Of a DNA stretch of 64,000 nucleotides, positions 9,041 through 17,674 are shown piece by piece. Source of the DNA: Mycolicibacterium grossiae (GTDB lineage: Bacteria > Actinomycetota > Actinomycetes > Mycobacteriales > Mycobacteriaceae); contig NZ_CP043474.1 of the NCBI RefSeq assembly GCF_008329645.1, forward strand, positions 5,518,001 to 5,582,000, written 5' to 3'. Position numbers and translations under genes: made by a program. The notes beneath the pieces were generated by a model. It saw only the letters and a list, made by a program, of their open reading frames with translations, was not told the origin of the DNA and searched no databases. Numbering within the stretch: position 1 is the first letter of the stretch; each line of letters begins with the position of its first letter.

Positions 9041-10111
9041 ATGTCCAACGCGGTACTGGTGACGGGCGCATTCGGTCTGGTGGGCTCGGCCACGGTACGA
9101 CGACTGGCCGCCGACGGCCGCACCGTCGTCGCCACCGACCTCGACGTGCCGGAGAACCGCAAGGCCGCCGCCGCGCTGCCCGACGGCGTCGAGGTGCGGT
9201 GGGCCGACCTCACCGATCCCGACGAGGTGAACGGACTGCTTGCCGCCGTCGCGCCCGCGGCCGTCATTCACCTCGCGGCGATCATCGCGCCGTTCTGCTA
9301 TTCGCGGGCCAAGCTCGCACGCCGCGTCAACGTCGACGGCACCGCTCACCTCGTCGCCGCCGCCACCGCACAGCCCAACCCGCCGCGGTTCGTCCAGGCG
9401 TCCAGCGTCGCGGTGTACGGGGCACGCAACCCGCACCACGTCGACGGGCTGCTGTCGGCCGACGTCCCGATGCACCCGACCGATCTCTACGGCACGCACA
9501 AGGCCGAAGCCGAGGAGATCGTGCGCACCTCGAGCCTCGACTGGGTGGTGCTGCGCCTCGGCGGCGTGCTGACCACCGAGATCAGCTTCGACATCAAGCC
9601 GGAATTCCTGTTCTTCGAGTCCGCGCTGCCCACCGACGGTCGCATCCAGACCGTCGACGTCCGCGACGTCGCCACCGCGTTCACGCGGGCCACGACCGCG
9701 GACTGCGTCGGCGAGATCCTCCTCATCGGCGGCGACGACGCATCGCACCGGCTGACCCAGGGCGACATCGGCCCGGCGACGGCAGCCGCGATGGGTCTGG
9801 TCGGCGCGCTGCCCATCGGCAGGCGCGGCAACCCGGACAGCGACGTCGACTGGTTCGCCACCGACTGGATGGACACCGCCCGCGCGCAGGAGGTCCTGGG
9901 CTTTCAGACCGTGTCCTTCCCGGACATCCTCACCCAGACCGCGGACAAGGCCGGCTGGAAGCGCTATCCGCTGCGCGCGGCGGCGCCGGTCGTCGGTTTC
10001 CTCCTGGCACGGCAGTCGGCCTACCACGGCAAGCCGGGTCAGTGGGCCGACCCGTGGGGAGCGATCCGGGACAAGTGGGGCGATCCGGGGCCCGACCGCC
10101 CCGCCACGTGA
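9041..10111 (+). CDS. NAD-dependent epimerase/dehydratase family protein
   Basis: A 356-residue extended SDR. The nucleotide-binding TGAFGLVGSATVRRL is at residues 8-22, ASSVAVYG precedes a YGTHK catalytic pair near residue 155, and LRLGGV follows. The sequence after residue 200 resembles NAD-dependent epimerases of unknown substrate rather than UDP-glucose 4-epimerase itself. A GAGGAGG site directly precedes ATG 9041. It stands alone between divergent mgtC and the co-directional permease gene 44 bp downstream. Substrate unknown. Confidence 0.82.
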   Translation: MSNAVLVTGAFGLVGSATVRRLAADGRTVVATDLDVPENRKAAAALPDGVEVRWADLTDPDEVNGLLAAVAPAAVIHLAAIIAPFCYSRAKLARRVNVDGTAHLVAAATAQPNPPRFVQASSVAVYGARNPHHVDGLLSADVPMHPTDLYGTHKAEAEEIVRTSSLDWVVLRLGGVLTTEISFDIKPEFLFFESALPTDGRIQTVDVRDVATAFTRATTADCVGEILLIGGDDASHRLTQGDIGPATAAAMGLVGALPIGRRGNPDSDVDWFATDWMDTARAQEVLGFQTVSFPDILTQTADKAGWKRYPLRAAAPVVGFLLARQSAYHGKPGQWADPWGAIRDKWGDPGPDRPAT

Positions 10112-10155
10112 GGCGAGGCGCCGCACCGCGCGTGCTCCTCTGACAAGATCGGCGC

Positions 10156-11400
10156 GTGGCCCTGCGCACCGACTTCACCGCGACGCAGAAGCGTGCGCTG
10201 GCCGTCGCGACGGTGCTGGCGATCGTGCTCGGCGCCTACTTCCTGCGCAGCTACCTCATGGTCGTCGTGGTGGCCGCCGTCGCGGCCTACCTCTTCAACC
10301 CGCTGTACCGGTGGTTCGGTCGGCGGTGCGGCAACGGCCTGTCGCTGACCCTCACCATCCTGTCGGCGCTGGTCGCACTCGTCATCCCTCTCGGCCTGGT
10401 GATCCTGCTGGCGGCGGGCCAGATCAACGTGATGATCCGCAGCGTGTCGTATTGGGTCGCTCACACCGACCTCAGCGCGCTGGGACACCGCGCGCTGCGA
10501 CTGGTCAACGAGGCCGTCGACCGGGTGCCGTTCCTCGCCGGCGTCGACGTCACGCCCGCGATGATCCAGGAGCGCCTGTCGACGGTCGCCCAGCGCGCCG
10601 GCGAGTGGGCACTGGGTGTCCTGACGGGCTTCGCCGGCGGAGTGGCGGGCGGGCTAACCGCGGCCGTGCTCTTCGTCTACGTGTTCGCCTCACTGCTGTC
10701 CAACCAGGACGGGGTGCGGACGCTCATCCGCAAGCTCAACCCACTCGGCGAGGACGTCACCGATCTCTACCTGGAGAAGATGGCCGCCATGGTGCGCGGC
10801 ACGGTGTTCGGCCAGTTCGTCATCGCCGTCGCGCAGGGCGTGGCCGGGGCGGTGTCGATCTACCTCGCCGGCTTCCATCAGGGCTTCTTCATCTTCGCGG
10901 TCCTGCTGACCGTGCTGTCGGTGATCCCGTTGGGCGGCGGCATCGTCAGCATCCCGTTCGGGATCGGCATGATGCTGTTCGGCAACGTGTGGGGCGGGCT
11001 GTTCGTCATCGTCTGGCACGTCCTGGTCGTGACCAACATCGACAACGTGTTGCGCCCGATCCTGGTGCCGCGCCAGGCGCGGCTCGACTCGGCGCTGATG
11101 CTGCTGGCGGTCTTCTCCGGCATCGGCGTGTTCGGCTTCTTCGGCATCGTCATCGGCCCGGTGCTGATGATCGTCATCGTCACGACGATCAGCGTCTACC
11201 TGGCGGTGTTCAAGGGCATCCCGATCCTCGATCCCGAGGAGGACGACCAACCGGACGCGCCGGGCCGGTTCGCGCGGTTCGCCCGCTGGGTGCGCACCCG
11301 CGTGGGCGCCGAGGAGGCGACGGCGCGGCTGCGCGCCAGGCAGGATCGCGTCACCGCGCCGCCCGACGACAGCGCTGACTCGGACGACCCGCCGGGCTAG
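10156..11400 (+). CDS. AI-2E family transporter (Rv1101c-like)
   Basis: A 414-residue integral membrane protein of the AI-2E/PerM family with about eight helices. Two N-terminal hairpins (AVATVLAIVLGAYFL; VVVVAAVAAYLFNPLY) lead to a soluble middle (residues about 95-150), then a C-terminal helix bundle with GIVSIPFGIGMMLFG and DNVLRPILVPRQARL. Transport function varies in this family (autoinducer export, proton-driven antiport), so the substrate is not assigned. Its stop overlaps the stop of the converging hydrolase gene on the four bases CTAG. Confidence 0.87.
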   Translation: MALRTDFTATQKRALAVATVLAIVLGAYFLRSYLMVVVVAAVAAYLFNPLYRWFGRRCGNGLSLTLTILSALVALVIPLGLVILLAAGQINVMIRSVSYWVAHTDLSALGHRALRLVNEAVDRVPFLAGVDVTPAMIQERLSTVAQRAGEWALGVLTGFAGGVAGGLTAAVLFVYVFASLLSNQDGVRTLIRKLNPLGEDVTDLYLEKMAAMVRGTVFGQFVIAVAQGVAGAVSIYLAGFHQGFFIFAVLLTVLSVIPLGGGIVSIPFGIGMMLFGNVWGGLFVIVWHVLVVTNIDNVLRPILVPRQARLDSALMLLAVFSGIGVFGFFGIVIGPVLMIVIVTTISVYLAVFKGIPILDPEEDDQPDAPGRFARFARWVRTRVGAEEATARLRARQDRVTAPPDDSADSDDPPG

Positions 11401-12203
11401 CTCTCGGGCCGCAGCCGCTCGGTGAGGAACGCGACGACGCGCTTGCGTGCCTCGTAGGCCGGGTGGCCGTCGACCTCGCGCACCTGGTCGGTGAGCACCG
11501 AGTGCGCCCCGCGGCTCAGACCGTCGGGATTGCCTTTGCCGGAATCGATCTCGATGACCTCGAAGGCGTCACCGAGCCGTGCCTTGAGCGTCGTGAAGCG
11601 GGCGCCCGGCGACATCGCGTCCTCGCTGAAGCGCAGCCCGAGTGCGCACAGCCCGTCCTCGGCGGCGCGGCGTTCGACGACCTTCAGCTCGTCCTCGGAC
11701 AGGCCGGGGTCGCGACGCTGGCGGGCGGTGAGCGGCAGCGGCAGCGACGGCTGGCTGAGCACCGGCGCCAGCACGCTGTCGTCGACGGCGGCGGCGAGGG
11801 CGAAGCCTCCGGTGAAGCACTGCCCGATGACGCCGACGCCCGCGCCGGGGGTGCTCGCGTTCAGATCGCGGGCCAGCGCGCGCAGGTAGTGCGCGACGGG
11901 CCGGTCGGCGTTGGTGGCGAACGCGGCGAACTCCTTGGCGATGCAGCCTCGCAGCAGCACCGGTACCGCGCCGGGCCGCAGCGCGGGTGCGCCGGGCGTG
12001 CCGAACAGCGACGGCGCCGCGACGGTGAAGCCGTGGTCGACGAGGTGGTTGCCGAGGGCGAGCACGCCGGGATGCAGACCGGGCATCTCGGGGATGAGCA
12101 CCACGCCCGGTCCCTCGCCCCGGCGGTAGACGTCGTAGGTGAGGCCGGCGGCGGTGTACGGCGCCGCGGCCCATCCGGTGAGGTCCGCCTCGGGTGCGGT
12201 CAT
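11397..12203 (-). CDS. Dienelactone hydrolase family protein
   Basis: A 268-residue alpha/beta hydrolase of the DLH family. The nucleophile is a cysteine, C129 in GQCFTGGFA, as in carboxymethylenebutenolidase; PEMPGLHPGV forms the oxyanion region, and the histidine in GAHSVLTD is the likely catalytic base. Substrate unknown; similar mycobacterial genes are annotated simply as DLH family. The ATG 12203 has a good AGGAG site. It follows the DUF4245 gene by nine bases on the same strand, suggesting co-transcription. Confidence 0.87.
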   Translation of the reverse strand: MTAPEADLTGWAAAPYTAAGLTYDVYRRGEGPGVVLIPEMPGLHPGVLALGNHLVDHGFTVAAPSLFGTPGAPALRPGAVPVLLRGCIAKEFAAFATNADRPVAHYLRALARDLNASTPGAGVGVIGQCFTGGFALAAAVDDSVLAPVLSQPSLPLPLTARQRRDPGLSEDELKVVERRAAEDGLCALGLRFSEDAMSPGARFTTLKARLGDAFEVIEIDSGKGNPDGLSRGAHSVLTDQVREVDGHPAYEARKRVVAFLTERLRPES

Positions 12204-12212
12204 GGGTCGCTC

Positions 12213-12863
12213 CTAGCTGAACGGCAGTGGCGTCGACGACTGCGTCGCCTTCGCCAACGTACGGTACTCGGCGGTACCCGCGGCACCCTGCAGGGCGACC
12301 TGCGCCGGTCCCGTCGGCCCGGTGAGGCGCGTGGTCCACACCGGCCGCACGTCCTCGTCGCCCTCGTAGACGATCCAGCGGACGCCGTCGACGTCCTGGG
12401 TTCCGGTGGGCACCAGGCTGGTGTCGAGCCAGCTGATCAGCTTCTCCTCGGTGGCGTTGCTCTGCACCAGTGCGAGGAACATGCCGGTCGGCGCCAGGTA
12501 GCCGACCTTGGAGGTCACCGCGCGCGCCGGGGCGCCACCCGGGTCGGTGCGGCCGCCCTCGATGCTGCCGCGACTGCCGGAGTTGGCGTGCCAGCCGTCG
12601 GGCAGCCGCGGGACCCTGATCGGGATCTTCAGGGCGTCGGCATCGGCCTGCAGCGCCGCCGGAGCGTCGTAGGCCGGCGGGGTGCCCTGGCCGGGGCCCT
12701 CGGGGGCGAAGGAGCACATGCCCAGCAACCCCGCGACCACGATGCAGACCACCACCAGCGGGGCCATCGACCAGAACATGTCGCGGCCGTCCTGGAGCAG
12801 CCGCGACTTCGCCGGCTTGGGTCCCGGCGGCGGCGTGGGTGGGCTGGTCGGGGGCACGGTCAC
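12213..12863 (-). CDS. DUF4245 membrane-anchored protein (Rv1100-like)
   Basis: A 216-residue protein with a short Pro-rich cytoplasmic N-terminus, one membrane segment at about residues 33-53 (APLVVVCIVVAGLLGMCSF) and an extracytoplasmic DUF4245 domain (LPDGWHANSGS, VGYLAPTGMFLALVQSNA). Ortholog of Rv1100, divergent from glpX as in M. tuberculosis. The GTG at 12863 is exactly six bases past a GATACT -10 box; an ATG at 12887 would lie within the promoter. Function unknown. Confidence 0.83.
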   Translation of the reverse strand: MTVPPTSPPTPPPGPKPAKSRLLQDGRDMFWSMAPLVVVCIVVAGLLGMCSFAPEGPGQGTPPAYDAPAALQADADALKIPIRVPRLPDGWHANSGSRGSIEGGRTDPGGAPARAVTSKVGYLAPTGMFLALVQSNATEEKLISWLDTSLVPTGTQDVDGVRWIVYEGDEDVRPVWTTRLTGPTGPAQVALQGAAGTAEYRTLAKATQSSTPLPFS

Positions 12864-12869
12864 ACCGCC

Positions 12870-12875
12870 AGTATC
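12870..12875 (-). promoter_or_regulatory. Leaderless promoter -10 box (GATACT)
   Basis: On the minus strand GATACT is followed by six bases and then GTG 12863. Fits NANNNT leaderless spacing and decides the DUF4245 start. Confidence 0.5.
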
Positions 12876-12917
12876 CCAGCTCCCCATCGCGGAATCGCTA
12901 ATGGGAGAATCTGGCGC

Positions 12918-13946
12918 ATGACGTCGCCGCGCCGCGAAGCACCGGATCGCAACCTCGCCCTCGAACTGGTCCGAGTCACCGAAGCCGGGGCCATGGCCGC
13001 CGGCCGCTGGGTCGGGCGCGGCGACAAGGAGGGTGGCGACGGCGCGGCCGTCGACGCCATGCGCGAGCTGGTCAACTCGGTGTCGATGCGCGGCGTCGTG
13101 GTGATCGGCGAGGGCGAGAAGGACAACGCGCCGATGCTCTACAACGGCGAGGAGGTCGGCAACGGCGACGGCCCGGAGTGCGACTTCGCCGTCGACCCGG
13201 TGGACGGCACCACGCTGATGAGCAAGGGCATGCCCAACGCCATCTCGGTGCTCGCGGTCGCCGAGCGCGGCGCCATGTTCGACCCGTCGGCGGTGTTCTA
13301 CATGCACAAGATCGCGGTCGGCCCCGACGCCGCCGACGTCATCGACATCAACGCCCCCATCGCGGAGAACATCCGCAAGGTCGCCAAGGTCAAGAACTCC
13401 AGCGTCCGCGACCTCACGGTGTGCATCCTCGACCGGCCGCGGCACGCCCAGCTGATGGCCGACGTCCGGGAGGCCGGGGCCCGCATCCGGTTGATCTCCG
13501 ACGGCGACGTCGCGGGCGCAATCTCCGCGTGCCGCCCGAACTCCGGCACCGATCTGCTCGTCGGCATCGGCGGCACGCCCGAGGGCATCATCGCCGCCGC
13601 GGCGATCCGCTGCATGGGCGGCGCCATCCAGGCCAAGCTCGCCCCGACCGACGACGCCGAGCGGCAGAAGGCGATCGACCGGGGTTACGACCTCGACCAG
13701 GTGCTGACCACCGAGGACCTGGTGTCCGGGGAGAACGTCTTCTTCTCGGCCACCGGCGTCACCGACGGCGACCTGCTCAAGGGCGTCCAGTACTCCGGCG
13801 GCGGCTGCACCACCCAGTCGATCGTCATGCGTTCGAAGTCGGGCACCGTCCGCATGGTCGAGGCCTACCACCGCCTCTCGAAGCTCAACGAGTACTCGGC
13901 GGTCGACTTCACCGGCGACAAGACCGCCGCCTACCCCCTGCCCTGA
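12918..13946 (+). CDS. glpX: Class II fructose-1,6-bisphosphatase
   Basis: A 342-residue GlpX, the main mycobacterial FBPase, required for gluconeogenic growth on fatty acids and sterols. Metal and phosphate motifs are intact: GEGEKDNAPML, DFAVDPVDGTTLMSKG, ISDGDVAGAI and GIGGTPEGIIAAAAIRCMGG. The ATG at 12918 follows a GAGAAT box by seven bases and gives an N-terminus (MTSPRREAPDRNLALELVRV) aligned to Rv1099c but about 20 residues shorter. It is followed 50 bases later by fumarase, the Rv1099c-Rv1098c pair. Confidence 0.97.
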   Translation: MTSPRREAPDRNLALELVRVTEAGAMAAGRWVGRGDKEGGDGAAVDAMRELVNSVSMRGVVVIGEGEKDNAPMLYNGEEVGNGDGPECDFAVDPVDGTTLMSKGMPNAISVLAVAERGAMFDPSAVFYMHKIAVGPDAADVIDINAPIAENIRKVAKVKNSSVRDLTVCILDRPRHAQLMADVREAGARIRLISDGDVAGAISACRPNSGTDLLVGIGGTPEGIIAAAAIRCMGGAIQAKLAPTDDAERQKAIDRGYDLDQVLTTEDLVSGENVFFSATGVTDGDLLKGVQYSGGGCTTQSIVMRSKSGTVRMVEAYHRLSKLNEYSAVDFTGDKTAAYPLP

Positions 13947-13996
13947 CCACTTCGCCCCGTTGACCTGACACCCCCGACCCGAGAACAGGGAGCCGC

Positions 13997-15412
13997 ATGA
14001 CCGACAGCGCCGTCGACGCGACCGAGTACCGCATCGAGCACGACACCATGGGCGAGGTGCGCGTCCCGAAGGATGCGCTGTGGCGCGCGCAGACCCAGCG
14101 CGCCGTGGAGAACTTCCCCATCTCGTTCCGGCCGTTGGAGCGCACCCAGATCCGCGCGCTGGGGCTGCTCAAGGGCGCGTGCGCGCAGGTGAACAAGGAC
14201 CTCGGACTGCTCGACGCCGAGAAGGCCGACGCCATCATCGCCGCCGCGGCCGAGATCGCCGACGGCCAACACGACGACCAGTTCCCCATCGACGTGTTCC
14301 AGACCGGGTCGGGCACCAGCTCGAACATGAACGCCAACGAGGTCATCGCGTCGATCGCCGCGGCCAACGGCGTGACCGTGCACCCGAACGACCACGTGAA
14401 CATGTCGCAGAGTTCCAACGACACGTTTCCCACCGCCACCCACATCGCCGCGACGGAAGCCGCGGTGCGCCATCTCATTCCGGCCCTCGAGGTGCTGCAT
14501 GAGTCGCTGGCCGGCAAGGCCCGGCAGTGGCGCACCACGGTGAAGTCGGGCCGCACGCACCTGATGGACGCCGTCCCGGTGACGCTGGGCCAGGAGTTCA
14601 GCGGCTACGCGCGCCAGGTCGAGGCCGGCATCGAGCGGGTCCGCGCGACGCTGCCGCGTCTCGGCGAGCTGGCGATCGGCGGCACCGCCGTCGGCACCGG
14701 CCTCAACGCTCCGGACGGGTTCGGCGCCAAGGTCGTCGAGGTCCTCGTCGACCAGACCGGCATCGCCGAATTGCGCACGGCCAAGGACTCGTTCGAGGCG
14801 CAGGCCGCCCGCGACGGTCTGGTCGAGGCATCGGGTGCGCTGAAGACGATTGCCGCGTCGCTGACCAAGATCGCCAACGACATCCGCTGGATGGGCTCCG
14901 GCCCGCTGACCGGCCTCGGCGAGCTGCAGCTGCCCGACCTGCAGCCGGGCAGCTCCATCATGCCGGGCAAGGTGAATCCCGTGCTGCCCGAGGCGGTCAC
15001 GCAGGTGGCCGCCCAGGTCATCGGCAACGACGCGGCGGTCACCGTCGGCGGCCTGTCGGGCGCGTTCGAACTCAACGTGTACATCCCGATGATGGCGCGC
15101 AACGTGCTGGAGTCCTTCACGCTGCTGGCCAACGTCTCTAAGTTGTTCGCCACCAAGTGCATCGACGGGCTGGTCGCCAACGAGGCGCACCTGCGCGAGC
15201 TGGCGGAGTCGTCGCCGTCGATCGTGACGCCGCTCAACTCGGCCATCGGGTACGAGGAGGCCGCCAAGGTCGCCAAGGAAGCCCTCAAGGAACGCAAGAC
15301 GATTCGCCAGACGGTGATCGACCGCGGGCTGATCGGCGACAAGCTGTCGGAAGCGCAGCTCGACGAGCGCCTCGACGTGCTGGCCATGGCCAAGGTGAAG
15401 GACGGCGAGTAG
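13997..15412 (+). CDS. fum: Class II fumarate hydratase
   Basis: A 471-residue iron-independent fumarase interconverting fumarate and malate in the TCA cycle. The superfamily loop GSSIMPGKVNPV carries the catalytic serine; GSGTSSNMNANEV, SSNDTFPTA and the KSGRTHLMDAVPVT block form the active site. The ATG 13997 has a CAGGGAG site. Ortholog of Rv1098c. A strong hairpin at 15429-15460, inside the 3' end of the converging antiporter gene, probably terminates its transcript. Confidence 0.97.
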   Translation: MTDSAVDATEYRIEHDTMGEVRVPKDALWRAQTQRAVENFPISFRPLERTQIRALGLLKGACAQVNKDLGLLDAEKADAIIAAAAEIADGQHDDQFPIDVFQTGSGTSSNMNANEVIASIAAANGVTVHPNDHVNMSQSSNDTFPTATHIAATEAAVRHLIPALEVLHESLAGKARQWRTTVKSGRTHLMDAVPVTLGQEFSGYARQVEAGIERVRATLPRLGELAIGGTAVGTGLNAPDGFGAKVVEVLVDQTGIAELRTAKDSFEAQAARDGLVEASGALKTIAASLTKIANDIRWMGSGPLTGLGELQLPDLQPGSSIMPGKVNPVLPEAVTQVAAQVIGNDAAVTVGGLSGAFELNVYIPMMARNVLESFTLLANVSKLFATKCIDGLVANEAHLRELAESSPSIVTPLNSAIGYEEAAKVAKEALKERKTIRQTVIDRGLIGDKLSEAQLDERLDVLAMAKVKDGE

Positions 15413-15421
15413 CAGCGGATC

Positions 15422-16660
15422 TCACGCGCGGGGCGGTACGTCGGACGACGTGCCGCCCCGTTCGCGTTCCGGCGTCGCTCCCAGCCACCTGATGCCCGGC
15501 CACGCCGAGGCGCTGTGGATCACCAGGCTCAGCGTCACGGTGACCACGGCGATCTGGGTGATGAGGCCCGCCTGCTCGATCTCGCCGCGCTCGACGACGA
15601 TCAGTCCCAGCACCAGCGTGCCGATGCCGCGCGGACCGAACCAGCCGAGGAACAGCCGGTGCCGTGCCGGCAGGTCGGTGCGGGTCAGCGCCAGCGACAC
15701 CGCCACCAGCCGGACGCCCAGCACCACGGCGACGGCGAACACGACGACGCGCCAGTCGGCGTCGCGCCAGCCGACGACCACCGCGTAGGCGCCGAAGAGG
15801 GCGAACACCATCAGTTCCAGCAGCTCACCGGCCGCCTCCGAGACGTGCATGTCGATCCGCTGACCGGCCCGGCGCGCGGCGAACGCATACGCGAGGCCGC
15901 CGGCGAACGCGGCGACGAAGCCGCTGCCGTGCACGTGCTCGCCAACCTGAAAGCACAGCAGCGCGACGGCGAGGGTGGCCAGCTGCGCCCAGGTGTCGTT
16001 CATCCAGCCCCGCCCACGGGAGCGGGTGATCACCCAGCCGCCGGCGACGCCGATGGCCAGGCCCACCCCGACCGACAGCAGCTCGGTCCGCAGCAGGAAG
16101 TACCCCCAGCGACCCGCGTCCGGGTCCGTGCGGTCGGACGCCAGGGCCAGTGCGGCGAGCACCGCGGCGAGCGCGAAGCCGTCGTAGAAGCCGCTCTCGG
16201 TCGACAGCGCGTGCCGCAGACGCTCGGGGACGCGGCGGTCGTCGAGCAGCGTGTGGATCAGGGCCACCTCGGTGGGCGCGACGATGGCGGCCAGGCACAC
16301 CGCCTCCCAGACCGGCATGACCGGCAGCACCAGCAGCGCGGTGGCCGTACCGAGCACCAGGGCCAGCGGGATGCCGACGACCAGCAACCGGAAGGTCACC
16401 TCGCCGCGATGCCACACGGCGGCCAGATCCAGGTCGACGGCCTGGTTGAACAGGATCAGCGTCAGGGCCAGCTGCGCGACGAGGGTGAAGCTCGATGCAT
16501 CGTCACCGGCCTCGAGGACCCCGATGCCGAACGGTCCGAGGGCCACGCCGAGCGCGACGAAGACCAGCGCGGGCGCGAAGTACCACCGGGTGACCAGGCC
16601 GGACACCACCGCATAGCCGAGCACCAGCAGCGTCAGGACGAACGCGGTCTCGGCGCCCAA
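15422..16660 (-). CDS. CPA-family cation:proton antiporter
   Basis: A 412-residue protein with about 12-13 helices, fitting the monovalent cation:proton antiporter superfamily: LILFNQAVDLDL in the fourth helix, VAPTEVALIHTLL in the discontinuous helix and TESGFYDGFALA in the ion-binding helix. The usual Asn-Asp or Asp-Asp pair there is Tyr-Asp, so ion coupling may differ. The TTG at 16660 starts five bases past the deacetylase stop on the same strand, suggesting translational coupling; a downstream GTG is an alternative start. Not part of the M. tuberculosis arrangement here. Confidence 0.83.
   Translation of the reverse strand: MGAETAFVLTLLVLGYAVVSGLVTRWYFAPALVFVALGVALGPFGIGVLEAGDDASSFTLVAQLALTLILFNQAVDLDLAAVWHRGEVTFRLLVVGIPLALVLGTATALLVLPVMPVWEAVCLAAIVAPTEVALIHTLLDDRRVPERLRHALSTESGFYDGFALAAVLAALALASDRTDPDAGRWGYFLLRTELLSVGVGLAIGVAGGWVITRSRGRGWMNDTWAQLATLAVALLCFQVGEHVHGSGFVAAFAGGLAYAFAARRAGQRIDMHVSEAAGELLELMVFALFGAYAVVVGWRDADWRVVVFAVAVVLGVRLVAVSLALTRTDLPARHRLFLGWFGPRGIGTLVLGLIVVERGEIEQAGLITQIAVVTVTLSLVIHSASAWPGIRWLGATPERERGGTSSDVPPRA
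15429..15460. terminator. Hairpin terminator inside antiporter 3' end
   Basis: A 14-bp stem (15429-15442 with 15447-15460, one G-T pair) encloses the loop GGAC. It is placed 17 bases past the fumarase stop and within the last codons of the converging gene. No long T-run, as is usual in mycobacteria. Confidence 0.65.
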
Positions 16661-16664
16661 CGGA

Positions 16665-17564
16665 TCAGGCGCCGTTGTTGGGGCCGCCCGAGTTCTGATT
16701 CGGGATGTCGGTGATCGGGAAGTTCGGCATCGGCGCGGGCGACGGCGTGTTCGGCAGTGCGGGTATCTCGCCGGGGGCGATGTCGTGCAGGTCGTTCACC
16801 GGCGGCCCGTTCTCCCGGCTGCCGTAGGACGTTCCGGGCGCCAGCGGGCCGAGCATCTGGTTGACCGTCACGGGGAAGTAGCCGTTCGCCCGCAGCACCG
16901 GCAGGAACTGCTGGACCAGGTCGACCGTCGAGGAGTAGGTGTCGTGGAACAGCACCACGGAATTCGGCTTGATCTGGCTCATCAGCAGTGCGCGGGTGGC
17001 ACCGGTGTTGGCGTCGTTGGCCCAGTCGAACGGGATGACGTCCCAGTTGACGTCGGCGAGGCCCTGCCGACCCGCCTCGGCGAGCACCGCGTCGTTGACC
17101 AGACCGCCCGCGGTGCGCACCAGCGTCGGCCGCGCTCCGGTGGCCGCCTGGATGGCGTCGGAGGCCTTGCTGAACTGCGCGGGGATGTCCTCCGGCGGAA
17201 TCGTCGTCATGTTGGGGTGTTCCCAGGTGTGGCTGCCGATCTCCATGCCGGCGTCGGCGATGCGCTTGGCGCCCGCCGGGTTGGCCGCCACCTTGTTGCC
17301 GATCAGGAAGAACGTCGCCTTCGCGTTGTCGTTCGCGAGCACCTGCAGCAGCCGGTCGGTGTAGGGGCTGGGCCCGTCGTCGAAGGTGAGCGCGATGCAC
17401 TTCACCTGGGCGCAGTTGATGTCGTCGGCCTTGGCCACCCGGACGTGGCCGGTGAGCCCGCCGACGAGGATGATCGCGACGCCCGCGCACACCCCGGCGA
17501 CCATGCGCCAGTACGACCAGGAGGCCGAACGACCGTCGGAGGGGGTGTCGGACCGCTTGCGCAC
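16665..17564 (-). CDS. Membrane-anchored polysaccharide deacetylase (NodB fold)
   Basis: A 299-residue carbohydrate esterase family 4 protein, ortholog of Rv1096, which deacetylates peptidoglycan in M. tuberculosis. A signal-anchor covers residues about 19-40. The NodB metal triad is D63 (TFDDGP), H112 and H116 (SHTWEH); D62 is the base; RTAGG and LFHDTYS supply later motifs. A Pro/Asn-rich tail of about 45 residues follows. The GTG at 17564 lies seven bases past a TAGGCT box. Upstream lies the palindrome at 17604, then phoH2. Confidence 0.9.
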   Translation of the reverse strand: MRKRSDTPSDGRSASWSYWRMVAGVCAGVAIILVGGLTGHVRVAKADDINCAQVKCIALTFDDGPSPYTDRLLQVLANDNAKATFFLIGNKVAANPAGAKRIADAGMEIGSHTWEHPNMTTIPPEDIPAQFSKASDAIQAATGARPTLVRTAGGLVNDAVLAEAGRQGLADVNWDVIPFDWANDANTGATRALLMSQIKPNSVVLFHDTYSSTVDLVQQFLPVLRANGYFPVTVNQMLGPLAPGTSYGSRENGPPVNDLHDIAPGEIPALPNTPSPAPMPNFPITDIPNQNSGGPNNGA

Positions 17565-17571
17565 GGGTGGC

Positions 17572-17577
17572 AGCCTA
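17572..17577 (-). promoter_or_regulatory. Leaderless promoter -10 box (TAGGCT)
   Basis: Seven bases separate this box from GTG 17564 of the deacetylase gene, and no ribosome-binding site is visible in the gap. Confidence 0.55.
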
Positions 17578-17603
17578 CCGCCCCTGCCGGCAGCGCTCCC
17601 CCA

Positions 17604-17667
17604 CCGCCGAGACTGCTGGGAGGTCCGGGTTTCCTGGGAAACGGGGATCTCCCAGCAGGCTCGGCGG
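17604..17667. repeat. 64-bp palindrome (CGCCGAG family), solo copy
   Basis: Two arms of 31-32 bases meet directly with no loop (17604-17635, 17636-17667) and mismatch at only a handful of positions. The ends read CCGCCGAG and CTCGGCGG, and the core contains CTGCTGGGAG. Tip and layout match the elements at 41498 and 42419. It lies between the phoH2 stop and the deacetylase promoter. Confidence 0.85.
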
Positions 17668-17674
17668 GCGGGTG

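Noticed and set aside
11463..12900. Plus-strand frame extending upstream of glpX
   Set aside because: Runs antisense to the dienelactone hydrolase and DUF4245 genes with a His/Arg/Gly-rich non-protein-like composition. glpX begins at 12918.
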